A DNA stretch of 64,000 nucleotides from the NCBI GenBank assembly GCA_030348875.1, contig JAUCEP010000002.1:1319001-1383000 (forward strand). The letters are read 5' to 3'. The DNA comes from Ureibacillus composti (lineage in GTDB: Bacteria > Bacillota > Bacilli > Bacillales_A > Planococcaceae). This document shows positions 43,843 through 51,938 of the stretch, piece after piece. The stretch's first letter is position 1. Every line of letters begins with the position of its first letter. The position numbers were made by a program, and so were the translations under genes. A model generated the notes under the pieces. That model saw only the letters and a list, made by a program, of their open reading frames with translations. It was not told the DNA's origin and did not search any database.

Positions 43843-45076
43843 AAAACTGCCGATTGATGATTTAATTCCTGCGAGCTATAACCCTAGGAAGAAATTGAAA
43901 TCGGGTGACAGTGAATTTGAAAAGATTAAAAATAGTATTGAGCAATTTGGTTATGTAGAACCTGTTATTGTCAATCAAGATATGACGGTAATTGGTGGGC
44001 ATCAAAGAATCACAGTTTTAAAGACATTAGGTTTTACGGAAATAGACTGTGTCGTTATTGATATTGATAAGACAAAAGAAAAAGCTCTTAACATTGCCTT
44101 AAATAAAATCAGCGGTGAATGGAACAAAGAACTATTAGCTGACCTTATTCAGGATTTGCAGTCCTTGGACTTCGATGTTTCATTTACCGGTTTTGACCCA
44201 CCAGAAATCGATCAGCTTTTTAATGAGGTACATGATAAAGATATTAAGGAAGACGATTTTGATGTCGAGAAGGAATTAGCTGAACCAGCTATCACTCAAA
44301 AAGGTGATGTTTGGTCACTTGGAAGGCACCGGTTGATTTGTGGCGACAGTACAGATTCAGCGGTTTATCAAATTCTGATGAATGGACAAAAGGCAAATTT
44401 AGTTGTGACGGACCCGCCTTATAACGTAAATTACTCTGCTCAAGCAGGAACAATCCAAAACGACAAAATGAAGGATGAGGAGTTTTATAACTTCCTACTT
44501 AAAGCTTATTCCAACATGGCTGCCAATATGGAAAAGGATGCTTCTATCTATGTTTTCCATGCAGATACAGAAGGTTACAACTTCAGGAAGGCCTTCAAAG
44601 ATGCTGGGTTTTACTTATCTGGTGTTTGCATCTGGGCCAAGCAAAGCCTAGTTCTTGGAAGGAGCCCTTACCAGTGGAAACATGAACCGATTCTATTTGG
44701 TTGGTTAAAGGAAGGTAAGCATAATTGGTATGCCGATCGCAAGCAAAGCACCATTTGGAACTTCGACAGACCTTCTAAAAATACAATTCATCCAACGATG
44801 AAGCCAGTCAGCTTGTGTGCTTATCCGATCCAAAATAGCAGCATGAGCAATTGCATCGTCCTGGATCCTTTTGGTGGGAGCGGTTCGACTCTTATGGCTT
44901 GTGAACAGACCAATCGGATCTGCTACACGATTGAACTGGATGAAAAATATGCAGATGCCATTGTTAAAAGGTATATCGAGCATGTAGGAACGGATGCGAA
45001 TGTGTTCTTGGAAAGGGACGGACAAAAGTTATCGTATTCAGATGTTCCTAAACCTGGATTAGACGAAATACTATAG
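43832..45076 (+). CDS. ParB/Srx domain plus N4/N6 DNA methyltransferase
   Basis: 414 aa from the ATG at 43832 (GGAG 7 nt upstream). The N-terminal ParB-like domain (LIPASYNPRKKL, IVNQDMTVIGGHQR) is followed by a beta-class methyltransferase: VVTDPPYNVNYS (motif IV) then VLDPFGGSGSTLMACEQ (motif I). This fused form protects phage DNA, probably near the packaging site. An in-frame upstream extension to 43583 overlaps the zinc-finger gene and is rejected. Confidence 0.9.
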   Translation: MEFKKLPIDDLIPASYNPRKKLKSGDSEFEKIKNSIEQFGYVEPVIVNQDMTVIGGHQRITVLKTLGFTEIDCVVIDIDKTKEKALNIALNKISGEWNKELLADLIQDLQSLDFDVSFTGFDPPEIDQLFNEVHDKDIKEDDFDVEKELAEPAITQKGDVWSLGRHRLICGDSTDSAVYQILMNGQKANLVVTDPPYNVNYSAQAGTIQNDKMKDEEFYNFLLKAYSNMAANMEKDASIYVFHADTEGYNFRKAFKDAGFYLSGVCIWAKQSLVLGRSPYQWKHEPILFGWLKEGKHNWYADRKQSTIWNFDRPSKNTIHPTMKPVSLCAYPIQNSSMSNCIVLDPFGGSGSTLMACEQTNRICYTIELDEKYADAIVKRYIEHVGTDANVFLERDGQKLSYSDVPKPGLDEIL

Positions 45077-45147
45077 ACGAACAAAGTTGCTATGCTTCAA
45101 CGTGTATGGCAATATGCTACTACCTTGAAGAGATTGGAGGCAGAGTG

Positions 45148-45345
45148 ATGGAAACAAATCAAAAGCCATCAGTCAAACTTATCGGCGAAGACGGCAATAT
45201 CTTTTCTATTCTTGGACGAGTCAGCAGGGCGCTAAAAGAAGACGGAAAAGAGGAACAAACAAAAGAAGTTAGTGAGCGGGTGATGGCATCAAGCTCCTAC
45301 GGTGAAGCCCTCCAAATCATCATGGAATACGTTGAGGTGGAGTGA
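45148..45345 (+). CDS. Small phage protein of unknown function
   Basis: 65 aa from the ATG at 45148 with GGAGG 7 nt upstream. VKLIGEDGNIFSILGRVSRALKE and SSSYGEALQIIMEYVEVE are helical. Occurs before the next gene in related phages. Function unknown. Confidence 0.65.
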   Translation: METNQKPSVKLIGEDGNIFSILGRVSRALKEDGKEEQTKEVSERVMASSSYGEALQIIMEYVEVE

Positions 45346-45352
45346 TGATGAA

Positions 45353-45667
45353 ATGAAAGCATTGTTTGGAAGGAAAGTTAGTAATCTAGTGGAGCTGAAG
45401 GAAATCACTGAAGAAGCTATGAGGCAAGGGCAACGAGGACAAAGCTACATCGTAACAAAAGAAGTGGAGTTAGAAGATAAGGATTTTCATAACTTTGCGA
45501 ACGACTTCTTTAACGACCAGCCTTGGATCACAATCGAAGATGGCGGAGTGAATACGAACAGAGAGGCTCGATGCATAAGAGTTATTAATAAAGCATCTGG
45601 TGAAACTGTTTTAGTAAACAGCGAAGGCTATAGTTATCCAAGATATACAGCAATTGAAAACGATTAG
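45353..45667 (+). CDS. Phage protein, possibly DUF6329
   Basis: 104 aa from the ATG at 45353 with GAGGTGGAG about 10 nt upstream. VTKEVELEDKDFHNFANDFF then DQPWITIEDGG and ETVLVNSEGYSYPRYTAIE; the layout matches what I recall as DUF6329, uncertain. Function unknown. Followed by a short palindrome GGCCTTCTTGGGCCTTTTT that may terminate weakly. Confidence 0.6.
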   Translation: MKALFGRKVSNLVELKEITEEAMRQGQRGQSYIVTKEVELEDKDFHNFANDFFNDQPWITIEDGGVNTNREARCIRVINKASGETVLVNSEGYSYPRYTAIEND

Positions 45668-45740
45668 AGTGGGGCCTTCTTGGGCCTTTTTCTATTGGTC
45701 TATAAATATACGAATTTTGGTCAGGAATGACTTGCTATTA

Positions 45741-45784
45741 CCTGTGTTTAGAGTGATATATGTACTACACCAAAACACAGGAGG
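45741..45784 (+). promoter_or_regulatory. Hairpin leader that can hide the RBS, copy 1
   Basis: CCTGTGTTT (45741-45749) pairs perfectly with AAACACAGG (45773-45781), whose last bases are part of the AGGAGG of the gene at 45793. A nearly identical unit is at 46761-46804. Translation may be controlled by opening the hairpin. Confidence 0.6.
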
Positions 45785-45792
45785 TAATGAAA

Positions 45793-46545
45793 ATGGATCG
45801 AAAAGAAATGGTCAAAAAGCTAGGAGAATTTTTAGGAGTGAAACCTAAATATTTAAACGTTCCAACCTTTGCTTACGAAATTGTAACGGAGGAAGAAACC
45901 TACACTATTGATAGGCAGGGCACGATTACCAACTCAGCCGGAGAAGTGAAAACTTTTGAAGAGATCATTAACCCGCCAGAGCCTGAAGAAGAAACTAGCT
46001 TAGAACAGCCAGCGATTCTTGAATTGGATGGGATTGAGGTAACACTTCCGCTAGAGGGCCACACCGGAAATACATTAAGAAATCTAGTAAATATGCTTTA
46101 TAGCAAACAGCACCTGATCTTGAAAGCATTTGAAACAAACCAGCCGCTGATGGATGAAACCTTTCCAGAAGATTTGGGTGAAAAAGAAACGGTCACCATT
46201 GAGGAATTTAAGAAGGCACTTGATGAACTTTCCCTCGAGAGGATCCCGGGCTTAGCTTGCGACATTGAAAAAGAAACATTCACTATCAAACTAGCAACGC
46301 AAAACTTGGATTCAGAGAGAATTGCAGCCTTTCAAGACCTCGCCGCATTCATCAATCAAAATGCCAAAAAGCAAAAGCGAGCATCTTTCAAACGAGCCCA
46401 GGATGACAATCCGAAATATGCTTTCAGGACTTGGCTGATCAGACTAGGGATGAATGGACCTGAGTACAAAACCACGAGAAAGGTACTCTTGCAAAACCTT
46501 GAAGGAAGTGGAGCCTTTAGAAAGGTGAGTGAACCGAATGGATAA
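45793..46545 (+). CDS. Phage protein of unknown function
   Basis: 250 aa from the ATG at 45793, 8 nt after AGGAGG (ATG 45787 is too close). VKPKYLNVPTFAYEIVTEEE, a short acidic Pro/Glu linker, LELDGIEVTLPLEGHTGNTLRN, and a basic C-terminal domain. Similar proteins occur in Clostridium/Bacillus phages and conjugative elements, function unknown. Its RBS lies in the hairpin leader. Confidence 0.65.
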   Translation: MDRKEMVKKLGEFLGVKPKYLNVPTFAYEIVTEEETYTIDRQGTITNSAGEVKTFEEIINPPEPEEETSLEQPAILELDGIEVTLPLEGHTGNTLRNLVNMLYSKQHLILKAFETNQPLMDETFPEDLGEKETVTIEEFKKALDELSLERIPGLACDIEKETFTIKLATQNLDSERIAAFQDLAAFINQNAKKQKRASFKRAQDDNPKYAFRTWLIRLGMNGPEYKTTRKVLLQNLEGSGAFRKVSEPNG

Positions 46546-46750
46546 GTTCTTCACACAAACGAACTGTGATCGCTGTGGCGGAAGTTTAAAAGGCGGACGG
46601 ATTATGTCCATGTACAATACAGATTGCCTTTGCTTAAGCTGCAAGGAGAAGGAAACTAAGCGGGCCGATTATGGTGAGGCGGTCAAAGCGGAGCATGAGG
46701 AAATCAAAAAGGGCAATTACAATTATAAAGGCATAAAGGGCAATAATTAA
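46538..46750 (+). CDS. Small zinc-ribbon phage protein
   Basis: 70 aa from the ATG at 46538, overlapping the previous gene by 8 nt. CDRCGGSLKGG and CLCLSCKE are two CxxC knuckles; the C-terminus is Lys/Asn-rich (YNYKGIKGNN). Confidence 0.65.
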   Translation: MDKFFTQTNCDRCGGSLKGGRIMSMYNTDCLCLSCKEKETKRADYGEAVKAEHEEIKKGNYNYKGIKGNN

Positions 46751-46760
46751 CTTGATAATC

Positions 46761-46804
46761 CCTGTGTTTAGAGTGATGTATAGACATACAAAAACACAGG
46801 GAGG
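46761..46804 (+). promoter_or_regulatory. Hairpin leader that can hide the RBS, copy 2
   Basis: CCTGTGTTT (46761-46769) pairs with AAACACAGG (46792-46800) and continues GAGG, the RBS for the gene at 46813. About 30 of the first 32 bases, including TTAGAGTGAT, match copy 1 at 45741. TTGATA at 46752 may supply a -35. Confidence 0.6.
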
Positions 46805-46812
46805 TTATTTCT

Positions 46813-47028
46813 ATGACTAGAGATATGGTTCAGATGCTACAAGGGAACGTTGGTTTAGTGAGGGGAATGGAATTACTGCTCCAGCAAAAACGAGAATTGG
46901 AAGAAGCGGGATACCAAGAAAATGAAATGCATCTATTGCCGGGAATGCTAGTCCTGACCCTTGAAGATGGGGAAGTACGCTGGATGGTTTTTGAAGGAGA
47001 ATTCAAGATGGAAATATGGAAGAACTAA
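46813..47028 (+). CDS. Small phage protein under the hairpin leader
   Basis: 71 aa. MVQMLQGNVGLVRGMELLLQ, ELEEAGYQENEMHLLPGMLV, with a hydrophobic core and Trp-rich end (WMVFEGEFKMEIWKN). Unknown function. Confidence 0.65.
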   Translation: MTRDMVQMLQGNVGLVRGMELLLQQKRELEEAGYQENEMHLLPGMLVLTLEDGEVRWMVFEGEFKMEIWKN

Positions 47029-47044
47029 AGGAATAAATCAATTG

Positions 47045-47072
47045 GAGTCTATCAGGAGGTAGGCTCTTTTCT
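47045..47072 (+). terminator. Terminator before the terminase genes
   Basis: GAGTCTATC / GGTAGGCTC (two G-U) with an AGGA loop, followed by TTTTCTT. Confidence 0.7.
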
Positions 47073-47101
47073 TATGCCAAATTTGAAAGGAGGTGGCGCC
47101 T

Positions 47102-47584
47102 GTGGCTCAACGTGGAAGGAAACCAAAGCCAACTGCGCTGAAAGCATTAGAAGGCAATCCAGGAAAGCGAGATTTGAATCAGAATGAACCGAAACCTGAA
47201 AAGAAAGCACCAAGATGCCCAACTTGGCTTGAACCTGAAGCTAAGAAAGAGTGGCGAAGAATGGTCAAGCAACTGGAGCAATTAGGGATTTTGACTGAAG
47301 TGGATATGGCTGCCTTTGCGGGATATTGCCAAGCTTATGCCAGATGGAAAGAGGCCGAAGAGTTTATTACTAAGCACGGAACCATTGTCAAAACCCCTTC
47401 AGGATATTGGCAACAGGTGCCGCAGGTATCCATCGCACAGAGCTATTTAAAAATCATGAATCGGTTCTGTGAGCAGTTTGGATTAACTCCTTCATCGAGA
47501 AGTAGAATTGTGGCAGACAAACCAAGTGATGCAGATGACCCGATGGAATTTATGCTCTTTCAAGGTGGCGGTAAGGGTGTATGA
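47102..47584 (+). CDS. terS: Terminase small subunit, P27 family
   Basis: 160 aa from a GTG with GGAGG 8 nt upstream. GRKPKPTALKALEGNPGKRDL is the P27-family N-terminus; the middle (WRRMVKQLEQLGILTEVDMA) is helical. It recognises the packaging site and hands the DNA to TerL, with which it overlaps. Confidence 0.92.
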   Translation: MAQRGRKPKPTALKALEGNPGKRDLNQNEPKPEKKAPRCPTWLEPEAKKEWRRMVKQLEQLGILTEVDMAAFAGYCQAYARWKEAEEFITKHGTIVKTPSGYWQQVPQVSIAQSYLKIMNRFCEQFGLTPSSRSRIVADKPSDADDPMEFMLFQGGGKGV

Positions 47585-49121
47585 CGAGGAAAAGGCTCAG
47601 CATGCCGTTAACTTTATCAACTGCTTAAAACATACGAAAGGTCAGTGGCGTGGGGTTCCTTTCGACCTTCTGCCTTGGCAAGACAAAATCATCCGAGATG
47701 TATTTGGTACGGTCAAAGAAAATGGCTATAGGCAATATAATACGGCCTATATTGAAATACCAAAGAAAAATGGAAAGAGTGAAATTGCCGCTGCGGTTGC
47801 TTTATTAATGACTTGTGCTGACGGTGAATGGGGAGCAGAGGTTTATGGCTGTGCCTCTGACCGGCAACAGGCCTCGATTGTTTTTGACATTGCAGTGGAG
47901 ATGGTGGATCAGTCGCCAGCCCTTAGGAAAAGATTCAAGCCTGTCATGTCCATGAAGCGACTAGTCTATAAACCTACTAATAGTTTTTATCAGGTGTTAT
48001 CCGCTGAAGCTTACACGAAACATGGATTGAATGTTCATTCGGTTGTCTTTGACGAATTGCATGCTCAGCCAAACCGTGAGTTATTTGATGTTATGACAAA
48101 AGGTTCTGGGGATGCTCGACTTCAGCCGTTGTTCTTTTTAATCACAACTGCAGGTACAGATAGAAATTCAATCTGTTATGAAGTCCATCAAAAAGCAGTA
48201 GACATTATCGAGGGAAGAAAGATTGACCCTACTTTTTATCCAGTCATTTACGGGATCAAAGACGACGATGATTGGACTGATGAAAAGAACTGGTATAAGG
48301 CCAATCCATCATTGGACCATACCATTGACATAGAGAAAGTGAGAAATGCATTTATTAGTGCAAAGGAAAATCCAGCGGAAGAAAATATCTTCAGGCAACT
48401 GAGACTAAACCAATGGGTGAAACAATCGACTCGTTGGATGCAAATGGAGAAATGGGATGCTTGTGATGAGCCTGTAGATCTTGACAGCCTCCGGGGAAGA
48501 GAATGTTTTGCCGGGCTTGACCTTTCTAGCACAACAGATATTACAGCTTTTGTGTTGGTGTTTCCACCAAGAACGGAAGATGAAAAATTCATTGTTCTTC
48601 CTTACTTCTGGATACCAGATGAAAATCTGAAGGTAAGGGTGAGGAGAGACCATGTTCCTTATGATATTTGGGAAAAGCAAGGATACATCAAAATGACAGA
48701 AGGAAATGTTGTCCATTATGGATTTATTGAAGCTTTCATTGAAGAACTAGGAACCATGTACAACATTAAGGAAATTGCCTTTGACAGATGGGGTGCTGTA
48801 CAGATGGTTCAGAACCTTGAAGGGATGGGCTTCACCGTTGTTCCCTTTGGGCAAGGCTACAAGGATATGTCGCCAGCATCAAAAGAATTGATGAAAATAA
48901 CCCTTGAGAAAAGAATCGTTCACGGTGGAAATCCGGTTTTACGATGGATGATGGATAACATCTTTGTGAAAACAGACCCAGCGGGGAACATAAAGCCGGA
49001 TAAAGAGAAAAGTACAGAACGTATTGATGGTGCGGTTGCTTTGATTATGGCACTGGATCGGGCAATTCGAAATGAAAATAGAGAAAGTGTTTATGATGGT
49101 CGGGGGATATTGATTTTGTAA
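47577..49121 (+). CDS. terL: Terminase large subunit
   Basis: 514 aa from a GTG at 47577. The N-terminal ATPase is visible (AYIEIPKKNGKSEIAAAVAL, Walker A; SVVFDELHAQPNRELF, Walker B) and the C-terminal nuclease (FAGLDLSSTTDITAF, FDRWGAVQMVQNL, IDGAVALIMALDRA, two Asp positions). It is of the P27-partner Terminase_1 type. Complete. Confidence 0.93.
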   Translation: MYDEEKAQHAVNFINCLKHTKGQWRGVPFDLLPWQDKIIRDVFGTVKENGYRQYNTAYIEIPKKNGKSEIAAAVALLMTCADGEWGAEVYGCASDRQQASIVFDIAVEMVDQSPALRKRFKPVMSMKRLVYKPTNSFYQVLSAEAYTKHGLNVHSVVFDELHAQPNRELFDVMTKGSGDARLQPLFFLITTAGTDRNSICYEVHQKAVDIIEGRKIDPTFYPVIYGIKDDDDWTDEKNWYKANPSLDHTIDIEKVRNAFISAKENPAEENIFRQLRLNQWVKQSTRWMQMEKWDACDEPVDLDSLRGRECFAGLDLSSTTDITAFVLVFPPRTEDEKFIVLPYFWIPDENLKVRVRRDHVPYDIWEKQGYIKMTEGNVVHYGFIEAFIEELGTMYNIKEIAFDRWGAVQMVQNLEGMGFTVVPFGQGYKDMSPASKELMKITLEKRIVHGGNPVLRWMMDNIFVKTDPAGNIKPDKEKSTERIDGAVALIMALDRAIRNENRESVYDGRGILIL

Positions 49122-49228
49122 TAGTAACATTAATTAATATTCCGAGATTGTGTAAGGATTTAATACTTACTGTTTTACTTTTAGCTACAGTAGTAGTTAA
49201 GGTAATATTGGGAGAGGGGGGTGTGAAG

Positions 49229-49939
49229 ATGTCAAAAATTAACGATATTTTTAGTAAATTAACTGAAGAGCAACGTTTTAAAATACAAGCTGATTTTAAA
49301 GAAAAAGTGAAAAAAGATGCAGAAGAAATGTCAGAGCAGTTTTCAAAAACCTTGAATAATGTTATAACAAAAATTGATGAAACCGGATGGACACTTCCAA
49401 CTGAAATGGCAATATATCCGATTAAAGTGTTAGGACAGACTAATGAAATAAAGGATATTAATCAGTTTTTTCATTTTTATTTTACAGTAGATGAAAGCCG
49501 TAATTTTAAGGGACTGGTGGAAGGTATCTTAAGTTCAAAAATCGATGAAAAATTTAAAACTGCCATTAAAGAATGTGTATTTGCATATGAAAGTAAAAAA
49601 TATATTATTACCTCCATAACGCTAATTACAGTTATAGAGGGTATTCTATCTAAATTTTACCCAGATAAAACTAATGTAAGAATGATGAAAGTGTGCCAAA
49701 CACAAGTTGATTCGATTGAAGAAAAGAATAGCATTATAGAGAAACATATTTGGCATTCATATAATAATTTTGTTAGGAAGCTATATGAGAAGTCTGACTT
49801 CAGTAATGCCGAACCATCTTTTATTAATAGGCATTGGTTATTGCATGGTAGATCAGAATATAATTTAACTGAAATAGATTGCTTGAGGCTATTTAATGCT
49901 GTTTCGAGTATCTGTTCAATAGTTAATAAAGAGGCATAA
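49229..49939 (+). CDS. HEPN-type protein inserted between terminase and portal (moron)
   Basis: 236 aa from the ATG at 49229 (GAGGGGGG 7 nt upstream). Wholly helical. It holds FINRHWLLHGRSEYNLTEID near the C-terminus with R201-x4-H206, the catalytic R-(x4-6)-H motif of HEPN ribonucleases, and an aliphatic helix before it (SKKYIITSITLITVIEGIL). It is not part of standard siphoviral gene order. It lies apart from both neighbours and has its own terminator (49955). AT-richness is higher than neighbours. A defence, exclusion or toxin role is likely (inference). Confidence 0.65.
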   Translation: MSKINDIFSKLTEEQRFKIQADFKEKVKKDAEEMSEQFSKTLNNVITKIDETGWTLPTEMAIYPIKVLGQTNEIKDINQFFHFYFTVDESRNFKGLVEGILSSKIDEKFKTAIKECVFAYESKKYIITSITLITVIEGILSKFYPDKTNVRMMKVCQTQVDSIEEKNSIIEKHIWHSYNNFVRKLYEKSDFSNAEPSFINRHWLLHGRSEYNLTEIDCLRLFNAVSSICSIVNKEA

Positions 49940-49954
49940 TTTAATATCATAATC

Positions 49955-49983
49955 AGCATCTGTTAATATCAGGTGCTTTTTTT
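49955..49983 (+). terminator. Terminator of the HEPN-type gene
   Basis: AGCATCTG / CAGGTGCT (one G-U) across a TTAATAT loop, ending in seven Ts. It isolates the insert from the portal gene. Confidence 0.8.
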
Positions 49984-50011
49984 ATGCTCAATTTTAGGAA
50001 GTGAGACAATA

Positions 50012-51235
50012 ATGAAGATACCACTAATATCAAAGCTTTTTCAATCAAGAGCTAGTCCAAAGAATAGTTTTTTAGGAAGTACCTACAGCTTCTTCTTTGG
50101 TGGCACAACTAGTGGGAAAACAGTTAATGAAAGAACGGCAATGCAGACCACTGCAGTTTACGCTTGTGTGAGGATTCTAGCAGAAACCATTGCCAGTCTT
50201 CCACTACATCTATACAGATACACGGACAATGGAAAGGAAAAAGCAGTAGAAAATAGCTTATATTACAAGCTCCATGATGAGCCAAATGCCGAGATGACTT
50301 CGTTCGTGTTTAGAGAAACACTGATGAGTCATCTTTTATTATGGGGAAATGCCTACGCCCAGATTATCCGAGATGGCAGAGGAAATGTACTATCTCTTTA
50401 TCCTTTACTTCCAGATAGGATGGCAGTGGATAGAACTTCTACAGGGGAACTTTACTATGAATACCGAAAAGACACGGGTTCGGTCATCCTTCGAAGTGAG
50501 GAAGTGCTTCATATTCCTGGGCTTGGCTTTGATGGGCTGGTTGGTTATTCACCGATTGCTATGGCTAAAAATGCGATTGGAATGGCCCTCGCCACCGAAG
50601 AGTATGGAGCTAAGTTCTTCGCAAATGGTGCTAATCCAGGTGGTGTGCTGGAACATCCCGGTGTGGTTAAAGATCCATCGAAAATCCGGGAAAGTTGGAA
50701 TGCAGTCTATCAGGGTTCTAGCAATGCTCATCGAATTGCTGTCCTTGAAGAAGGGATGAAATTTCAAAGTATTGGTATTCCACCGGAACAGGCACAGTTT
50801 CTGGAAACGAGGAAGTTTCAAACGGAAGAGATTTGTAGAATCTTTCGTGTTCCACCCCACCTTGTAGCAAATTTGGATAAAGCGACTTTCAGTAATATTG
50901 AACACCAGTCTATTAGTTTCATAGATAACACGATCATGCCTTGGGTGACAAGAATTGAGCAGTCAATGAAAAAGGCATTACTAAGTGAAACGGATAAGAA
51001 AGAGTACTTTATCAAATTTAATCTAAATGGAAGGCTCCGAGGAGATGCGGGTTCAAGGGCTCAATTCTATCAAATCATGCGACAAAACGGGGTAATGTCA
51101 GCGAATGATATCCGAGAACTTGAAGAGATGAACATGATTCCTGAAGAACAAGGTGGCGATAAATATTTGGTTAATGGAAACTTTGTCGACATGTCAAAGG
51201 CAGGAGCATGGACAGAAAAATATGAGGAGGGATAA
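50012..51235 (+). CDS. Phage portal protein, HK97 family
   Basis: 407 aa from the ATG at 50012, GGAAGTGAG upstream. ERTAMQTTAVYACVRILAET, SLPLHLYRYTDNG and GLGFDGLVGYSPIAMAKNAI are HK97-portal signature stretches; the C-terminus contains the crown/wing helices (FYQIMRQNGVMSANDIRELE). It forms the dodecameric DNA gate. Confidence 0.93.
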   Translation: MKIPLISKLFQSRASPKNSFLGSTYSFFFGGTTSGKTVNERTAMQTTAVYACVRILAETIASLPLHLYRYTDNGKEKAVENSLYYKLHDEPNAEMTSFVFRETLMSHLLLWGNAYAQIIRDGRGNVLSLYPLLPDRMAVDRTSTGELYYEYRKDTGSVILRSEEVLHIPGLGFDGLVGYSPIAMAKNAIGMALATEEYGAKFFANGANPGGVLEHPGVVKDPSKIRESWNAVYQGSSNAHRIAVLEEGMKFQSIGIPPEQAQFLETRKFQTEEICRIFRVPPHLVANLDKATFSNIEHQSISFIDNTIMPWVTRIEQSMKKALLSETDKKEYFIKFNLNGRLRGDAGSRAQFYQIMRQNGVMSANDIRELEEMNMIPEEQGGDKYLVNGNFVDMSKAGAWTEKYEEG

Positions 51236-51238
51236 GCC

Positions 51239-51925
51239 ATGAAGAAGTTTTGGAATTGGGTAAAGAATGAAGACGGCAGGACACTTCATCTGGATGGAGT
51301 CATTGCTGAAGAATCATGGTTTGGCGATGAAGTAACACCGAAACAGTTTAAATCAGAGCTAAACAATGATGGTGGGGATATAACCGTATGGATTAATTCT
51401 CCCGGTGGTGATGTGTTTGCAGCTAGTCAAATTTACAACATGCTGATGGATTACAAGGGACATGTCACTGTGAAAATTGATGGTATTGCCGCTAGTGCTG
51501 CCTCAGTCATTGCGATGGCAGGTGGTGAAGTTCAAATGTCACCCGTCTCCATGATGATGATTCATAATCCCATGACCATTGCATTTGGAGATACAGCTGA
51601 AATGAAAAAAGCGATCCAGATGCTAAGTGAGGTCAAAGAAAGTATTATCAACGCTTATGAACTGAAAACAGGTCTTTCGAGGACCAAGCTCTCGCACATG
51701 ATGGATGATGAAAGTTGGTTTAATTCCAAAAAAGCAGTGGAGCTTGGTTTTGCTGATGCGATTATGTTCCAAGAAGAAAGTAATCAAGACTCATCGGATG
51801 AAGGGATTATTTATAACAAGATGGCAGTGGTGAATTCTTTTTTACACAAACTGCCGAAAAGAGAAAAGAAAACTGGAACAGATATCACCGTATTAGATAA
51901 GAGGCTAGACCTCTTAAAATTTTAA
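51239..51925 (+). CDS. ClpP-like head maturation protease
   Basis: 228 aa with GAGGAGGG upstream. ITVWINSPGGDVFAASQIYN and KIDGIAASAASVIAMAGG (Ser nucleophile) and SMMMIHNPMTIAFG (His) show a complete Ser/His site. It cleaves the capsid delta/scaffold region during head maturation; the downstream capsid protein has a matching long N-terminal segment. Confidence 0.92.
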   Translation: MKKFWNWVKNEDGRTLHLDGVIAEESWFGDEVTPKQFKSELNNDGGDITVWINSPGGDVFAASQIYNMLMDYKGHVTVKIDGIAASAASVIAMAGGEVQMSPVSMMMIHNPMTIAFGDTAEMKKAIQMLSEVKESIINAYELKTGLSRTKLSHMMDDESWFNSKKAVELGFADAIMFQEESNQDSSDEGIIYNKMAVVNSFLHKLPKREKKTGTDITVLDKRLDLLKF

Positions 51926-51938
51926 GGAGGAGATTTGG

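Noticed and set aside
45667..45700. Strong terminator after the DUF6329-like gene
   Set aside because: GGCC/GGCC stem is only 4 bp, though followed by Ts; evidence too weak for a separate entry.
49148..49228. Hydrophobic N-terminal extension of the HEPN-type protein
   Set aside because: Would give a chance signal-like stretch; the ATG at 49229 has a strong GA-rich RBS.
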